Shown: positions 36,119 through 45,949 of the stretch, one piece after another
How the letters are laid out: every line of letters begins with the position of its first letter
How positions within the stretch are numbered: position 1 is the stretch's first letter
Source: Halocynthiibacter styelae
GTDB lineage: Bacteria; Pseudomonadota; Alphaproteobacteria; Rhodobacterales; Rhodobacteraceae
Assembly (NCBI RefSeq): GCF_016123485.1
Contig: NZ_JADCKQ010000002.1
Coordinates: forward strand, 62,001-126,000
Reading direction: 5' to 3'
DNA length: 64,000 nucleotides
Position numbers and translations under genes: made by a program
The notes under the pieces: model-generated
Seen by the model: only the letters and a program-made list of their open reading frames with translations
Told to the model about the DNA's origin: nothing
Database searches by the model: none

Positions 36119-37054
36119 TCAGGCCGCTTCAAACGCCATAAGCTGTGGCAAATCGCCTTTGTGAAGGCCAGCACCTGGCAGACGGGCCGCAGTTGCAGAA
36201 CTACAGGTGATCATACGGAACGCATCAGGATCGGCAAACAGCGCGCGCAGCAGTTTGTTTGTCAAAGCATGGCCGGAACGATAGCCTGTGTAACGCCCGA
36301 GAACCGGCGCAGCAGCAAGCGCCAGATCACCCAGAGCATCCAGCATTTTATGGCGCACCGCTTCGTCGTCGTGACGCAAACCTCCGGGAGAAAGAACTTT
36401 ATCGCCCTCAACCACCACGGCATTTTCCATGGTACCCCCCAGTGCCAGCCCCTGGGCCCGCATGACATCAACATCGCGCTGACGGCAGAAGGTGCGGCTG
36501 TCACACAGCTCACGCACAAAATTGCCATTCGCCATATTCAGGGTTTTGCTCTGACGGCCAATGGCTTCATCCGCAAAATCAATCTGGAAATCGATGTAAA
36601 GATTGTCGGAAGGTTCAAGGCGGGCCACTGCCTCCCCTTCGCGTACTTCAACGGTTTTCAGAACCTCAAAGGCCCGTACAGGCGCATCCAGCACGCGGGT
36701 GCCAACACGCATCAGACCTTCGACAAACGGATGCGAACTTCCATCAAGAATCGGCACTTCCGGCCCATCGACTTCGACCAGCGCATTGTGAATGCCACAA
36801 CCGGCAAGCGCCGCCATAATATGTTCTACGGTAGATACTTCAACACCGGCAGCGTTACGCAGACGGGTACACAGCGCTGCGCCTTCAATCACAGAATCCC
36901 AGCGCGCCGGAACCATTGTATTGCCGCTCAGATCCGTTCGGGTGAACCAGATGCCATATTCAGCAGAGGCCGGGCGCACAGTCAGTGTCGCCGGTTTCCC
37001 GGAATGCAGGCCCCGGCCTGTAAAGCTAACGGTATTTTTAACTGTGGTCTGCAA
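36119..37054 (-). CDS. lpxC: UDP-3-O-acyl-N-acetylglucosamine deacetylase
   Basis: This 311-residue zinc amidase catalyses the committed step of lipid A synthesis. Zinc ligands appear in STVEHIMAAL and in the KMLDALGDLALA region; the catalytic block TFCRQRDVD and the RSGHALTNKLL helix are intact. I place the start at TTG 37054, which gives MQTTVKNTVSFTGRGLHSG as in relatives and has GAGG seven bases upstream; the longer ATG frame to 37186 adds 44 unrelated residues. A terminator follows. It stands between ftsZ and bamD. Confidence 0.9.
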   Translation of the reverse strand: MQTTVKNTVSFTGRGLHSGKPATLTVRPASAEYGIWFTRTDLSGNTMVPARWDSVIEGAALCTRLRNAAGVEVSTVEHIMAALAGCGIHNALVEVDGPEVPILDGSSHPFVEGLMRVGTRVLDAPVRAFEVLKTVEVREGEAVARLEPSDNLYIDFQIDFADEAIGRQSKTLNMANGNFVRELCDSRTFCRQRDVDVMRAQGLALGGTMENAVVVEGDKVLSPGGLRHDDEAVRHKMLDALGDLALAAAPVLGRYTGYRSGHALTNKLLRALFADPDAFRMITCSSATAARLPGAGLHKGDLPQLMAFEAA

Positions 37055-37218
37055 GGTCGGCCTCGGTGTCACGCGGACGTCATCTATCCGCAGTAAGACA
37101 CCTAAGGACCAGGCGAAAAAGAGACAATTCAATCTTTGTAACCAACTGAAACATCTGGTTTCAGCATAGGCAGATCTTTGCCACACCGTGCATCACCCAC
37201 CAGTTAAACCTTTGTATA

Positions 37219-37249
37219 AAAACAAAAAGGCCCGCCAAAGCGAGCCTTT
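37219..37249 (-). terminator. Rho-independent terminator after ftsZ
   Basis: On the minus strand an AAAGGC-T-CGC stem pairs with GCG-G-GCCTTT (one G-U), loop TTTG, followed by TTGTTTTT. It ends the division-gene transcript 35 bases past the ftsZ stop. Confidence 0.88.
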
Positions 37250-37283
37250 CCAAATCTTTCATCCTGCAATAACAGGCCCGGAA

Positions 37284-38927
37284 TTAATTCGCCTGGCGAC
37301 GCAGGAATGCCGGAATTTCGATGCGTTCCTGTTCCATATCGCTGTCTTCCGCAGGCTCAGCATTGAAATCCTGGGCCGCAAGACGTGGCTGTGGGCTGGC
37401 AGCTGGCGCACGCATTACTGGTTTTGGCGCAGCTTCTTCTTCACCACCACCGGTCATACGGTTGATCAGAGATCCGATTCCGAAGCGCTGTTTTTCCTCA
37501 GCCATTGGCTGTGGCGCAGGTTGAACCGGCACAGGGCGCGGTGCTGCAACAGCAACAGGGCGAGGCGCAGGTGCGGCCTCTGGTGCAGGTGCATTTTTAA
37601 CGGCGGCCTGCAGACGTGCCAGAGCTTCCGGAGACGGCGTGCCCGGCGCAGGCGCGCGCGGTGCTACAAATTCTGCGGCAGGCTGTTCAATCGGTGCCAC
37701 ATCCACACGCGCAGCAGGTTGATAAGCTGGCGGTGGCAAAGCGTCATCGTCTTCTTTCGTTGCCTGCACAGCTGCAACAGTTGCGTCGATTTCGCTAAAC
37801 AGGGATGGTTCAGGCGTGGAAGCTGTCGGGGCAGCAGGTGCTGCTTCTGCGACAACGTCTTCCCGAACCTTTTCAGAAACAGTCACCTCAACAGAAGTTT
37901 CCTGTGTCAGCGGCTCTGACAGGCGACGACGTGGCACTGGGAAATCAGATTCAGCTTTTTCAGTGGCGTCGATACCAGTTGCCACAACGGACACGCGCAT
38001 CATGCCATCAAGAGACGTATCCAGGGTAGAACCAACGATGATGTTCGCATCCGGATCTACTTCTTCACGGATACGGTTTGCAGCTTCGTCCAGTTCAAAC
38101 AGGGTCAGGTCATAACCACCGGTGATGTTGATCAGAACGCCGTTCGCACCGCGCAGGGAAATCTCATCCAGCAGCGGGTTGGCAATGGCCTTTTCAGCCG
38201 CCTGGATCGCACGATCTTCACCTTCGGCTTCGCCGGTGCCCATCATCGCTTTGCCCATTTCGTCCATGACGGCACGAACATCAGCAAAGTCGAGGTTGAT
38301 CAGGCCAGGACGAACCATCAGGTCAGTCACACCTTTAACACCCTGATACAGAACATCATCTGCCAGAGAGAAAGCTTCGGTGAAGGTGGTTTTTTCATTG
38401 GCCAGACGGAACAGGTTCTGGTTCGGAATGATGATCAGCGTATCAACAACTTTCTGAAGCGCTTCGACACCCTCTTCCGCCTGACGCATACGTTTTGCGC
38501 CCTCAAACTGGAAAGGTTTCGTCACAACGCCAACAGTCAGAACACCCAGTTCACGGGCCGCCTGTGCAATAATCGGGGCCGCACCTGTCCCGGTGCCACC
38601 GCCCATACCAGCCGTGATAAAGCACATATGCGCGCCGGCCAGGTGATCTACGATGCTCTCGATGGTTTCTTCAGCGGCTGCAGCACCAACGGAAGGGCGC
38701 GCACCGGCACCCAGACCTTCGGTCACTTTCACACCCATCTGAATGCGCGCCTGCGAGCGGGAGCTCTGCAGTGCCTGCGCGTCGGTGTTTGCTACAACAA
38801 ACTCCACGCCATCCAGTTCTTTTTCAATCATGTTGTTGACGGCATTGCCGCCTGCGCCACCCACACCGAATACGGTGATACGGGGTGTCAGATCCTCTTG
38901 CTCGGAACTCGTGAAGTTTAATGCCAT
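37284..38927 (-). CDS. ftsZ: cell division GTPase FtsZ
   Basis: This 547-residue tubulin homologue forms the Z ring. The GTPase core (about 1-330) has [14 protein letters not shown], the tubulin signature [14 protein letters not shown] and the catalytic T7 loop [16 protein letters not shown] long Ala/Pro/Val-rich linker (about 335-525) follows, as in other alphaproteobacteria. It ends with the FtsA/FtsW-binding tail [14 protein letters not shown]. It is separated from ftsA by a 211-base spacer likely to hold its own promoter. Confidence 0.97.
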   Translation of the reverse strand: MALNFTSSEQEDLTPRITVFGVGGAGGNAVNNMIEKELDGVEFVVANTDAQALQSSRSQARIQMGVKVTEGLGAGARPSVGAAAAEETIESIVDHLAGAHMCFITAGMGGGTGTGAAPIIAQAARELGVLTVGVVTKPFQFEGAKRMRQAEEGVEALQKVVDTLIIIPNQNLFRLANEKTTFTEAFSLADDVLYQGVKGVTDLMVRPGLINLDFADVRAVMDEMGKAMMGTGEAEGEDRAIQAAEKAIANPLLDEISLRGANGVLINITGGYDLTLFELDEAANRIREEVDPDANIIVGSTLDTSLDGMMRVSVVATGIDATEKAESDFPVPRRRLSEPLTQETSVEVTVSEKVREDVVAEAAPAAPTASTPEPSLFSEIDATVAAVQATKEDDDALPPPAYQPAARVDVAPIEQPAAEFVAPRAPAPGTPSPEALARLQAAVKNAPAPEAAPAPRPVAVAAPRPVPVQPAPQPMAEEKQRFGIGSLINRMTGGGEEEAAPKPVMRAPAASPQPRLAAQDFNAEPAEDSDMEQERIEIPAFLRRQAN

Positions 38928-39138
38928 GATACTGTCCGCCTGTTTGTTACCATCAGATCCGGCTCAGTTGTCCCACTGATTTGCCCGACCGAATAATCTT
39001 TGTTTGTCTGATTCTACCGTGACGATCGCGCAACGTCACCTAAAAAAAGCAGGCAAACAACAAAATATTGCAAAATTTTCGCCGCAATGCGCGGGAATTT
39101 GCCAGAATCACCAAATCCTGGCCCTTAACGCGCTGTTT
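38928..39138 (-). promoter_or_regulatory. ftsA-ftsZ spacer, probable ftsZ promoter region
   Basis: The 211-base spacer is AT-rich and gene-free, unusual in this tight cluster. It holds two GANTC sites (39010-39014 and 39105-39109), the CcrM methylation sequence that affects ftsZ in Caulobacter, and a small stem GTGACG / CGTCAC. No exact promoter is assigned. Confidence 0.45.
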
Positions 39139-40473
39139 TTACCAGTTATCTTTGAACCAGCGCACAGCCCGACGCAGAGATCGCGCAGGGTAAGTCGCTG
39201 TCGGAATGTCAAAATCCCAGTATTCATCCTGCGGATTTGCCGCAAACAGCGACAGTCCGACAACAGAAGAGAAACCCGGGCCGGTTGCCGATTGCGGCAG
39301 GCCAGGCACGCGCATAGGCCGCCCCATTCGCACCTGCTGCCCCAAAATCCGACTTGCAAGACCATCCAGCCCCGGGATCTGACTGCCGGCACCTGTCAAC
39401 ACGATCTTCTGCCCCGGAAGGCTGTCAAACCCGGCCGCATCCAGCCGCGCACGGACTTCTTCCAGGATCTCTTCGACCCGCGGCCGCATGATCCCAATCA
39501 GTTCAGCCCGGGACACCTGACGCCGGTCATGCTCCCAGTCACCGGTGTCACCACCGGTTTCAATCATATCCCGGTCATCCATACCGGTCGCCACAACACC
39601 GCCATGCAGGGTCTTTATGCGTTCCGCCGCCTGCCAGGGCACCTGAAGCCCGACGGAAATGTCACTTGTCACATGGTCCCCACCAAGACGCACCGCATCT
39701 GCGTAGATCATATGTTTCTTAATAAAGACCGAAATCCCGGTAGAGCCGCCGCCAAGATCCACGGTCGCTGCACCCAGTTCCTGTTCATCTTCCACAAGGG
39801 ATGACACGCCAGACACATAAGCAGAAGACGCCACACCAGCCAGTTCAAGGTCACAGCGTTTTACGCAATACAGAATATTCTGGATCACATGGGCATCCAC
39901 CGTCAGCATATGCAGATCCGCCGCCAGGCGATTGCCAATCTGGCCGCGCGGGTCAGCGTAACCCGAACGATGATCTACCGCGAAATTCACAGGTTGCGCA
40001 TGCAGCACCTCACGCCCCGCCCCGTAATCCGGCACATCAGCCCCGGACATCACGCGGGCAATATCGCCTTCACTCACCGGGCCGCTTTCAAGCTCAACCT
40101 CCCCCGCCAGACCATAGCTGCGCGGATTGGCTCCGGAAAAGCTGACGATCACATGGTCAACACGCACATCGGCCATCTTCTGGGCAGACTGAAGCGCTGT
40201 GCGAATGGCACGTTCTGTTTCATGGATCGCATCAATTTCACCAAAGCGCACACCGCGTGAACGGGTTGTGGCTGCGCCAATCACACGAAATCCGCTTTGC
40301 CCCGCCAGCGAGCCGACCCCATCCGGATCGTATCCCTGAACACTGCCATCAAAGCGCAGGACAAGGCAGGCCACCTTAGAGGTACCTACATCAAGCACAG
40401 CAATCACACCGCGTTGCATCGCCGCTTTGCGCACATTGCGCATTGCCCGTTGGGTCTCATAAAGATCGCTCAT
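39139..40473 (-). CDS. ftsA: cell division protein FtsA
   Basis: This 444-residue actin-like protein tethers FtsZ to the membrane. It has the phosphate loops AVLDVGTSKVACLVL near 25 and VDLGGGSTGISVF, the late GAGSQIPGL nucleotide block, and ends with an amphipathic helix ARSLRRAVRWFKDNW that binds membrane. The 1C domain is present. The ATG at 40473 has GAGG seven bases upstream; a TTG at 40479 is less likely. It follows ftsQ by 56 bases. Confidence 0.95.
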   Translation of the reverse strand: MSDLYETQRAMRNVRKAAMQRGVIAVLDVGTSKVACLVLRFDGSVQGYDPDGVGSLAGQSGFRVIGAATTRSRGVRFGEIDAIHETERAIRTALQSAQKMADVRVDHVIVSFSGANPRSYGLAGEVELESGPVSEGDIARVMSGADVPDYGAGREVLHAQPVNFAVDHRSGYADPRGQIGNRLAADLHMLTVDAHVIQNILYCVKRCDLELAGVASSAYVSGVSSLVEDEQELGAATVDLGGGSTGISVFIKKHMIYADAVRLGGDHVTSDISVGLQVPWQAAERIKTLHGGVVATGMDDRDMIETGGDTGDWEHDRRQVSRAELIGIMRPRVEEILEEVRARLDAAGFDSLPGQKIVLTGAGSQIPGLDGLASRILGQQVRMGRPMRVPGLPQSATGPGFSSVVGLSLFAANPQDEYWDFDIPTATYPARSLRRAVRWFKDNW

Positions 40474-40529
40474 AGCCAATCCTCTGCTCCTGTCGCCAAA
40501 ACATATCCCTCACGTCCCGGCATCATATT

Positions 40530-41585
40530 CTATTCATTTCCCAGCGCCCGAATACGCTGCAATCCTTCACTTGCCTCTTGCGCCAGACGCAAAGTCGGGC
40601 GGCCAGGCAGGCGCATATCAATCACGGTCACATCCCGTTCCATCAGATCCTGCGCATTGTTCAGCGCCAACACACGGCGCATTGCAGAAACCGGATCTTC
40701 CGCTGGCAACATCACCCGCTGATTGCGGTCAAACACCAGATCCCAGCGACGCGACCCAACGCGCACAAGCCCGCGCAGACGGTTTTCAAGCGGTTGCGCC
40801 ACAGCCATCAGGCGGCGCGCTTCTTCCACGGCCAGTTCCGCCCCTGCCCCGGTGATCAGCGGCAGATCCGGACGTTCAGCCCGCGCCAGAAGGCTGCGCA
40901 CGCGATGCCCGGTTTCATCCAGCAGGAACACACCTTCCGGCCCGCGCCAGACGACCGCCGGAACACGTTCGGTTACATCAATCTGCAGAATACCACCTTC
41001 GCGCACCCGCAGGCTTGCGGTGGCAACGGGATCAAGTTCCCCGATCTGCCTGCGCATCTCTTCCAGATCCAGATCAAAGCTGGTCAGCGGAAATTCGATT
41101 GGCAGGATCACACGGATGTCAGCCGCAACCTTTTCAGACGCCCCGTCAATCGCCATGGCCTTCACCATGAATTCGGGGCGTTCCTCAAAGGCTTTGCGCA
41201 GCGTATTCACCTGCGTCGTGATCATTTCACGCGAAGCCGCGTTGTTCATCAGAAAGCCAACAACCCCAAGTGCCGCCAGTGCAGGCACCCCAAAACGCAT
41301 AAAACCGCGAAAAAGCGGCGTCAGGGACAGGCGTTGCATGCGATAGGCCATACGGCTTGGTGCCGGATCTGCCCGGCGTTCATATTGCCTGGGTTCAGGT
41401 GCGGGCTGCAAACTGCCATGGGTATCAATATGCGCCTGAATACGGGCTTGAATCCTTGCCTGAATGCGTGCCTGGCTTTCAGCTTCGACTTCTTCCTGGG
41501 TCAGCGGGCGCTCCGGCTGGTGCGGTTGCGTCTTCCCGTGCAGGGAAGGGTCAAAAACCGGTGGCTCCACGCGATAATCCGTCAC
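40530..41585 (-). CDS. ftsQ: cell division protein FtsQ
   Basis: This 351-residue bitopic divisome protein starts at GTG, overlapping the ddlB stop (GTGA). The cytosolic N-terminus (about 1-95) is long and contains four tandem tetrapeptides of the form QARI/QAHI (41428-41475). One transmembrane segment follows (about 97-115), then a POTRA domain (FMVKAMAIDGASEKVAADIR in pieces) and the beta domain with VTERVPAVVWRGPEGVFLLDE. Order ddlB-ftsQ-ftsA-ftsZ is the standard one. Confidence 0.92.
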   Translation of the reverse strand: MTDYRVEPPVFDPSLHGKTQPHQPERPLTQEEVEAESQARIQARIQARIQAHIDTHGSLQPAPEPRQYERRADPAPSRMAYRMQRLSLTPLFRGFMRFGVPALAALGVVGFLMNNAASREMITTQVNTLRKAFEERPEFMVKAMAIDGASEKVAADIRVILPIEFPLTSFDLDLEEMRRQIGELDPVATASLRVREGGILQIDVTERVPAVVWRGPEGVFLLDETGHRVRSLLARAERPDLPLITGAGAELAVEEARRLMAVAQPLENRLRGLVRVGSRRWDLVFDRNQRVMLPAEDPVSAMRRVLALNNAQDLMERDVTVIDMRLPGRPTLRLAQEASEGLQRIRALGNE

Positions 41586-42514
41586 AGCGCATCCTCCACA
41601 AGGAAACGACAGAAGGCACCGAAATCCATGCCCTCATGGGCCGCCTGTTCAGGCGACAGCGACGTTGGCGTCATGCCCGGCTGATTGTTGGTTTCCAGAA
41701 TGATCAGACCATCAAGACCACGGGTTTCGTCCCAGCGAAAATCGGTTCGGCTGACCCCGGTACACCCCAGCGCCGCATGCGCACGCAAAGCATAATCCTG
41801 ACAGGCTTTATAAATCTCTGCGGGCACATCCGCAGGGATCACATGACGTGATCCGCCCACTTCATATTTCGCCGCATAGTCATACCAGCCATCAGTGATA
41901 ATATCGGTCACTCCCAGCGCACGCGGGTTTTCAGACCCCAATATCGTGCAGGTCAGCTCTCGCCCGGGTGCGAAGGTTTCAACCATCACTTTTGCAGGCA
42001 TATCTTCGGAAAGCTGCGGCGGCTGATTTGCACCTTCACTGACGATGTAAATGCCAACGGAAGACCCTTCATTCACAGGCTTCACCACATAGGGCGCGGG
42101 CATCACATGGCGGGCACGCACGTCATCCGCATCGGCAACAATGCTGTCGACAACCGGCAGACCAGCAACACGGAACACAGCTTTGGAACGTTCTTTATCC
42201 ATGGCAATCGCAGAGGCCAGCACGCCGGAATGGGTGTATTTCAGCCCCAACCAGTCCAGAAGCCCCTGGATCAAACCATCTTCACCATATTGTCCGTGAA
42301 GCGCATTAAAGACCACATCCGGCGCAGCCTCCGTCAGGCGGGCAACAAGTTCAGCCCCCTGCCCGGTTTCCGCACCCGGATCCAGTTCAATAACATCAAA
42401 TCCTTCACCCCGGAGTGCAGCCGCGCATTCACGACCAGAGGACAGGGACACTTCGCGTTCAGCCGAAGGGCCACCCATCAATACAACAACCCGGAGACCT
42501 GTCTTGCCCGACAT
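41582..42514 (-). CDS. ddlB: D-alanine--D-alanine ligase
   Basis: This 310-residue ATP-grasp enzyme makes the D-Ala-D-Ala dipeptide for peptidoglycan. The N-terminal block VLMGGPSAEREVSLSSG, the middle LGLKYTHSGVLASAIAMDKER, and the metal site ILETNNQPGMTPTSL are intact. In most ligases the last block reads EVNTxPGMT; here ETNNQPGMT, still with the metal-binding pattern. It lies 128 bases after murB and overlaps ftsQ by four bases. Confidence 0.95.
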   Translation of the reverse strand: MSGKTGLRVVVLMGGPSAEREVSLSSGRECAAALRGEGFDVIELDPGAETGQGAELVARLTEAAPDVVFNALHGQYGEDGLIQGLLDWLGLKYTHSGVLASAIAMDKERSKAVFRVAGLPVVDSIVADADDVRARHVMPAPYVVKPVNEGSSVGIYIVSEGANQPPQLSEDMPAKVMVETFAPGRELTCTILGSENPRALGVTDIITDGWYDYAAKYEVGGSRHVIPADVPAEIYKACQDYALRAHAALGCTGVSRTDFRWDETRGLDGLIILETNNQPGMTPTSLSPEQAAHEGMDFGAFCRFLVEDAL

Positions 42515-42609
42515 AAACGCCCCTTACCACTTTGACCAAATGGTCTGCCGCAGATTTTTACCTGCTTATAATTTTCGCGCCTCTGATCCGATATTTCAGA
42601 TCACATGCC

Positions 42610-42623
42610 CCCGGTTTTCCGGG
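42610..42623. repeat. CCCGGTTTTCCGGG hairpin, copy 1
   Basis: A perfect 5-bp stem with a TTTT loop, 20 bases past the murB stop. The same 14-mer occurs at 50088-50101, and its core is the unit of the tandem repeat at 51416-51468. Confidence 0.6.
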
Positions 42624-42642
42624 TGACACTGCAGGGTGGCCG

Positions 42643-43575
42643 TTATGCCTGTGACCGCCCTACGCGCATGATTTCCCATTGTAACGTGATACCGCTGGTT
42701 TCGTAAACCTTTTTCCGCACCTCTTCCCCAAGACCTTCCAGCTCGGCCGCCGTGGCGCTATCGCGATTGGTCAGGAAATTCGGGTGCTTTTCATTCATTT
42801 CAGCCCCGCCCAGACGTGCGCCGCGCATGCCTGCGTCTTCAATCACCTTCCAGGCTTTCAGCTCATGGGTATCATCGGCCTTGCCGGTGGAACTGAAGCC
42901 AGCCGGATTGCGGAACGTTGACCCTGCCGTGCGGTCCTTTGTCGGCTGTGTGTCATCGCGCCTTGCCAGTTGCTCTTCCATCCGCTGGTGCAGCGCACCC
43001 GCATCACCGGCGGAAGCTTTCAGACGCACCTCCGTCAGAACCCAGCCCTCGGGCAGTTCCGTCTGACGATAGGCGAATTGCAGATCCGCAGCGGTGACAG
43101 TTTTCACCTCACCGTCCCGCGTCACCACAGTCGCACCTGCAAACACATCGGCAAGATACTGCCCATAGCAGCCCGCATTCATTCGCACTGCGCCACCAAT
43201 GGATCCGGGGATCGTGCGCAGGAACGTCAGATCAAGCCCCTGATCCGCCGCCTTCCGCGCCACATGGGCATCCAGCGCCGCCGCCCCGGCAACCACAGTG
43301 TCGCCGTCAAAAGCAATGCCGTTAAAACCACGCCCCAGACGGATCACAACCCCGGCAATCCCCCCATCGCGCACAATCAGGTTTGACCCGACACCCATAG
43401 GAAACACAGGAACATCCCCAGGCAAGGCCTTCAGGAACTGCGCAAGATCATCCTGATCCGCGGGCTGAAACAAAACATCCGCAGGCCCGCCCACGCGCAT
43501 CCAGGTCAATGAGGCCAGATCACGGCTCTCAGTCAACGCACCGCGCACATCAGGAAGATCAGAAATCAGGGTCAT
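42643..43575 (-). CDS. murB: UDP-N-acetylmuramate dehydrogenase
   Basis: This 310-residue FAD enzyme completes UDP-MurNAc synthesis. It has the FAD-binding start [15 protein letters not shown], then [13 protein letters not shown] and the [16 protein letters not shown] block. The catalytic Ser lies in AGSTFRNP near 225 and the last Glu in [15 protein letters not shown]. Lack of the extra MurB type I domain makes it type II. It starts seven bases after the unknown gene, so the two are co-transcribed. Confidence 0.95.
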   Translation of the reverse strand: MTLISDLPDVRGALTESRDLASLTWMRVGGPADVLFQPADQDDLAQFLKALPGDVPVFPMGVGSNLIVRDGGIAGVVIRLGRGFNGIAFDGDTVVAGAAALDAHVARKAADQGLDLTFLRTIPGSIGGAVRMNAGCYGQYLADVFAGATVVTRDGEVKTVTAADLQFAYRQTELPEGWVLTEVRLKASAGDAGALHQRMEEQLARRDDTQPTKDRTAGSTFRNPAGFSSTGKADDTHELKAWKVIEDAGMRGARLGGAEMNEKHPNFLTNRDSATAAELEGLGEEVRKKVYETSGITLQWEIMRVGRSQA

Positions 43576-43582
43576 GGGGGCC

Positions 43583-45124
43583 TCAGAAGAAGGACAAAAG
43601 ATAACGCATCCCCGCCCTAAACGCGGGTGATGCGACCATTAGCTCAATTGCCCGCAAAGCGCCAGGCACTTGTGATAAGATCGCAATGCCCCCTGCCCCG
43701 GCCAAAGCCACCCATTTCGAGATACGGAAAATCCGGCTGGCAAGACGATACAACGCGTTCCCCCGGGCCTGTGCATCAGCCTGTGGATCAGAAGCGATTT
43801 GCGCGTCCTCTACAAATTCCGCCTGCAGGTCACCTTCTGAAATCGCCTCAACCTCAACTGCGGCCCCGGGCAAAACCTCTGCTGCCAGTGCCGGATCCGC
43901 CTGCGCACGCTCTTCCAGCTTCAGCGCTGCACGATGGGCGACGACGCTGCGCACATCTTCATCAAAGCCGGAAATATCAAAGGCCGTTTCTGTCAGCTGT
44001 TCTGCGAAATCCTCAACCAGATCATCCTGCGGACATTCCCCGCGCGCAGCTTTCCCCATGGCGCGCTTAGCTGCCCGGCGACAGGCATCATATAGGCCGA
44101 TCGGGCGCGGGTCTTTCCTGGCCGCTGCCCGGCGGATCAGATCCACTTCAGCGGTTAAAGCGCAATATGGCCCATTCGCCCCGCTCTCCCCATCAAAAGC
44201 TTCCGCAGCCTCCAACATTTTTGCCTGAATATCCGACAAACGCAGGTCAGGTAGAAAGTGATCGGGAATGACGTTTAGCTTCCCGCTCTCAGGGTTCTGC
44301 GCAATATGTTCCGCGTTAAACGTACGTTCCTGCGCGTATCGCTGACGGATGTTGTAGATCGCCCGGTTAATGATCTTAGCATCACTTTCCCAGTCAACAT
44401 CCTTGCTGATCGCGATCTCTTTGATCAGGTCAAGGGGAAGAGGGTGGCCAGACAGTTGACCCTCGTAAAAATCAATCCAGAAATCCCAGCCCTCTGGATC
44501 AACACCACGGGCGGTTTCATCTGTGCGGGCGGGATTATGCAGAGAGTTGCGAAACGTCAACCAGTCCTCCGACACAGGGTTTCGTTTATTATGCCAGAGC
44601 GGAACACGCGTTAAGTCGCCACCTTCATCCAAAATTTCAGCGTCGGCAATATAAGCAATGCGAGCAGCGATATCGACGTCACGAAAATCTGCGAACATGG
44701 CTTCATTGCTAGCCTTGTCATAGTTACGGGTCGAGAAACGTGCTGCGGCCAACGCGGCCTCTGAGGCACCAACCCCGGTTGTACGAACAACAGACAGTGC
44801 GGCAAAAGAAGCTACATCCGAAAATATATCAGATCGAACGACAGCGACGGCAGCAGTCGCGGCAGACGTGACTTCCCCCTCCACCACATTGCGAACTGCT
44901 CCGGAAATCAAAGAGCACCTCAAGATCGATAACGCTATGCTGTCAAATTTTCGGGCTGTAGAGTGAAAATTCATCTCTAGCGGTAACACCCGCGCGGCGG
45001 CGCGGTGGGCGATCTGTACGGAAATGCTGCGCAGGTGATCTTGTTCTTCCTGTATCTCAGTTGGGAACTGATCCAGCCAGACCTTCAGGTCATCTGCGTC
45101 TTTAATATCTTTTGCTTGAATCAT
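43583..45124 (-). CDS. unknown 513-residue protein lodged in the dcw cluster
   Basis: I do not recognise a functional domain. The N-terminus ([20 protein letters not shown]) and the next block ([17 protein letters not shown]) resemble a loosely defined family of Rhodobacterales hypothetical proteins. A long Ala/Val-rich helical middle (about 80-140) follows, then an acidic central region with [18 protein letters not shown], and a C-terminal hydrophobic segment ([23 protein letters not shown]) close to the end. The TM-like segment suggests a membrane-bound tail. ATG 45124 is preferred to GTG 45145. It lies seven bases upstream of murB, an unusual insertion in a conserved order. Confidence 0.6.
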   Translation of the reverse strand: MIQAKDIKDADDLKVWLDQFPTEIQEEQDHLRSISVQIAHRAAARVLPLEMNFHSTARKFDSIALSILRCSLISGAVRNVVEGEVTSAATAAVAVVRSDIFSDVASFAALSVVRTTGVGASEAALAAARFSTRNYDKASNEAMFADFRDVDIAARIAYIADAEILDEGGDLTRVPLWHNKRNPVSEDWLTFRNSLHNPARTDETARGVDPEGWDFWIDFYEGQLSGHPLPLDLIKEIAISKDVDWESDAKIINRAIYNIRQRYAQERTFNAEHIAQNPESGKLNVIPDHFLPDLRLSDIQAKMLEAAEAFDGESGANGPYCALTAEVDLIRRAAARKDPRPIGLYDACRRAAKRAMGKAARGECPQDDLVEDFAEQLTETAFDISGFDEDVRSVVAHRAALKLEERAQADPALAAEVLPGAAVEVEAISEGDLQAEFVEDAQIASDPQADAQARGNALYRLASRIFRISKWVALAGAGGIAILSQVPGALRAIELMVASPAFRAGMRYLLSFF

Positions 45125-45422
45125 ATCCGCACTCTGAACAAACACGCCTGACAGGGCAACCCGTGCGAAGGTAAAAACCGCTAAGGGAATCGTAATCTTT
45201 TTGGCTCACAAAAGGGCTATGTTATCCGTATTTCTGTTTGTCATTCCCGCCTCTGCCCTGCTGAGTGCCGCGTATCTGCCTGCATCCCACGGCAGGGCCT
45301 ATCAGTGGGCGGGGGTGGTTGCTTTGCTGACCATCGCACCGGGCATTGCGCCGGTTGCGGATCAGCCTGGGCCGGTTGCAGAAACCACCCACAGCATTGC
45401 GACACCAGAAAGAATTACGGTC
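45125..45422. other. 298-base spacer in the dcw cluster
   Basis: No minus-strand gene is visible here. On the plus strand a frame from 45219 begins like a signal or membrane peptide (MLSVFLFVIPASALLSAAYLP), but it runs on into the antisense of the DUF2484 gene. I rate it unlikely. The spacer probably holds a promoter for the unknown gene. Confidence 0.35.
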
Positions 45423-45680
45423 TTAGCCCTGCCCGCGCAAACTGCGGCGCAGCCAGCGCATCAGATATACCACCGGCCAACGCAGCATCGACAGGCCCGC
45501 CGCCATGACAAGCAGCGTCAGCCAGGGGCCGTTTTGCCAGCAGATGAACCCCAACAGCGGCACACCGACCCCCATCAGCCAATAGGCGCGGGTCCAGTAA
45601 TTGTCTTTTGAGGGCAGCATAGCCAGCAGATTGGCGGCAATCATCCAGACACAAGCCAGCGCGAGGGACAGATTGATCAT
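45423..45680 (-). CDS. DUF2484 family membrane protein (second copy)
   Basis: This 85-residue protein has three hydrophobic segments (NLSLALACVWMIAANLLAMLP; AYWLMGVGVPLLGFICW; GPWLTLLVMAAGLSML) and a basic C-terminal helix (WPVVYLMRWLRRSLR). Layout and the SLxLAxxW start match the neighbour at 45677. GGAGGA precedes the ATG, which overlaps the neighbour's stop by four bases. DUF2484 proteins sit in the dcw cluster of Rhodobacterales; function unknown. Confidence 0.7.
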   Translation of the reverse strand: MINLSLALACVWMIAANLLAMLPSKDNYWTRAYWLMGVGVPLLGFICWQNGPWLTLLVMAAGLSMLRWPVVYLMRWLRRSLRGQG

Positions 45681-45949
45681 GCGCGATCCTCCGGCCCGAG
45701 GCTGCGCTGTACATCGCGCCCTGTCCACTTGCGGAAATAGAAAATCAGCGGACGACGGAACATCGAAACAAAGCCTGCACATCCCACAAGCGCAAGGAGC
45801 GCGCCATGTTCATACCCAATAAAGCCGATCAGAAATGGTGCCAGCACCAAAAGCGTCAGCCCGGGCGGGAACTGCAGGCGCATCGGCAAAAGTGCCGTGA
45901 TCGTTGCCGCAATCGCCCAGAAACAGGCCAGCATCAGAGAGAGGCTCAT
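45677..45949 (-). CDS. DUF2484 family membrane protein (first copy)
   Basis: This 90-residue protein has the same three-segment layout as its neighbour: MSLSLMLACFWAIAATITALLP in pieces, FPPGLTLLVLAPFLIGFIG, and GALLALVGCAGFVSMF, then the basic RRPLIFYFRKW. The two copies are divergent in sequence, implying an old duplication. It overlaps both neighbours by four bases (ATGA), so the three small membrane genes form one translational chain after murC. Confidence 0.75.
   Translation of the reverse strand: MSLSLMLACFWAIAATITALLPMRLQFPPGLTLLVLAPFLIGFIGYEHGALLALVGCAGFVSMFRRPLIFYFRKWTGRDVQRSLGPEDRA

Noticed and set aside
37188-37919. 243-codon plus-strand frame across the ftsZ linker
   Set aside because: Antisense shadow of the Ala/Pro-rich FtsZ linker, with Cys/Arg-rich translation and no start signal.
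45201-45611. Plus-strand frame with a signal-like N-terminus in the dcw spacer
   Set aside because: Starts at TTG or a poorly served ATG, turns into a low-complexity Gln/His/Pro tail, and its second half is antisense to a well-supported DUF2484 gene.
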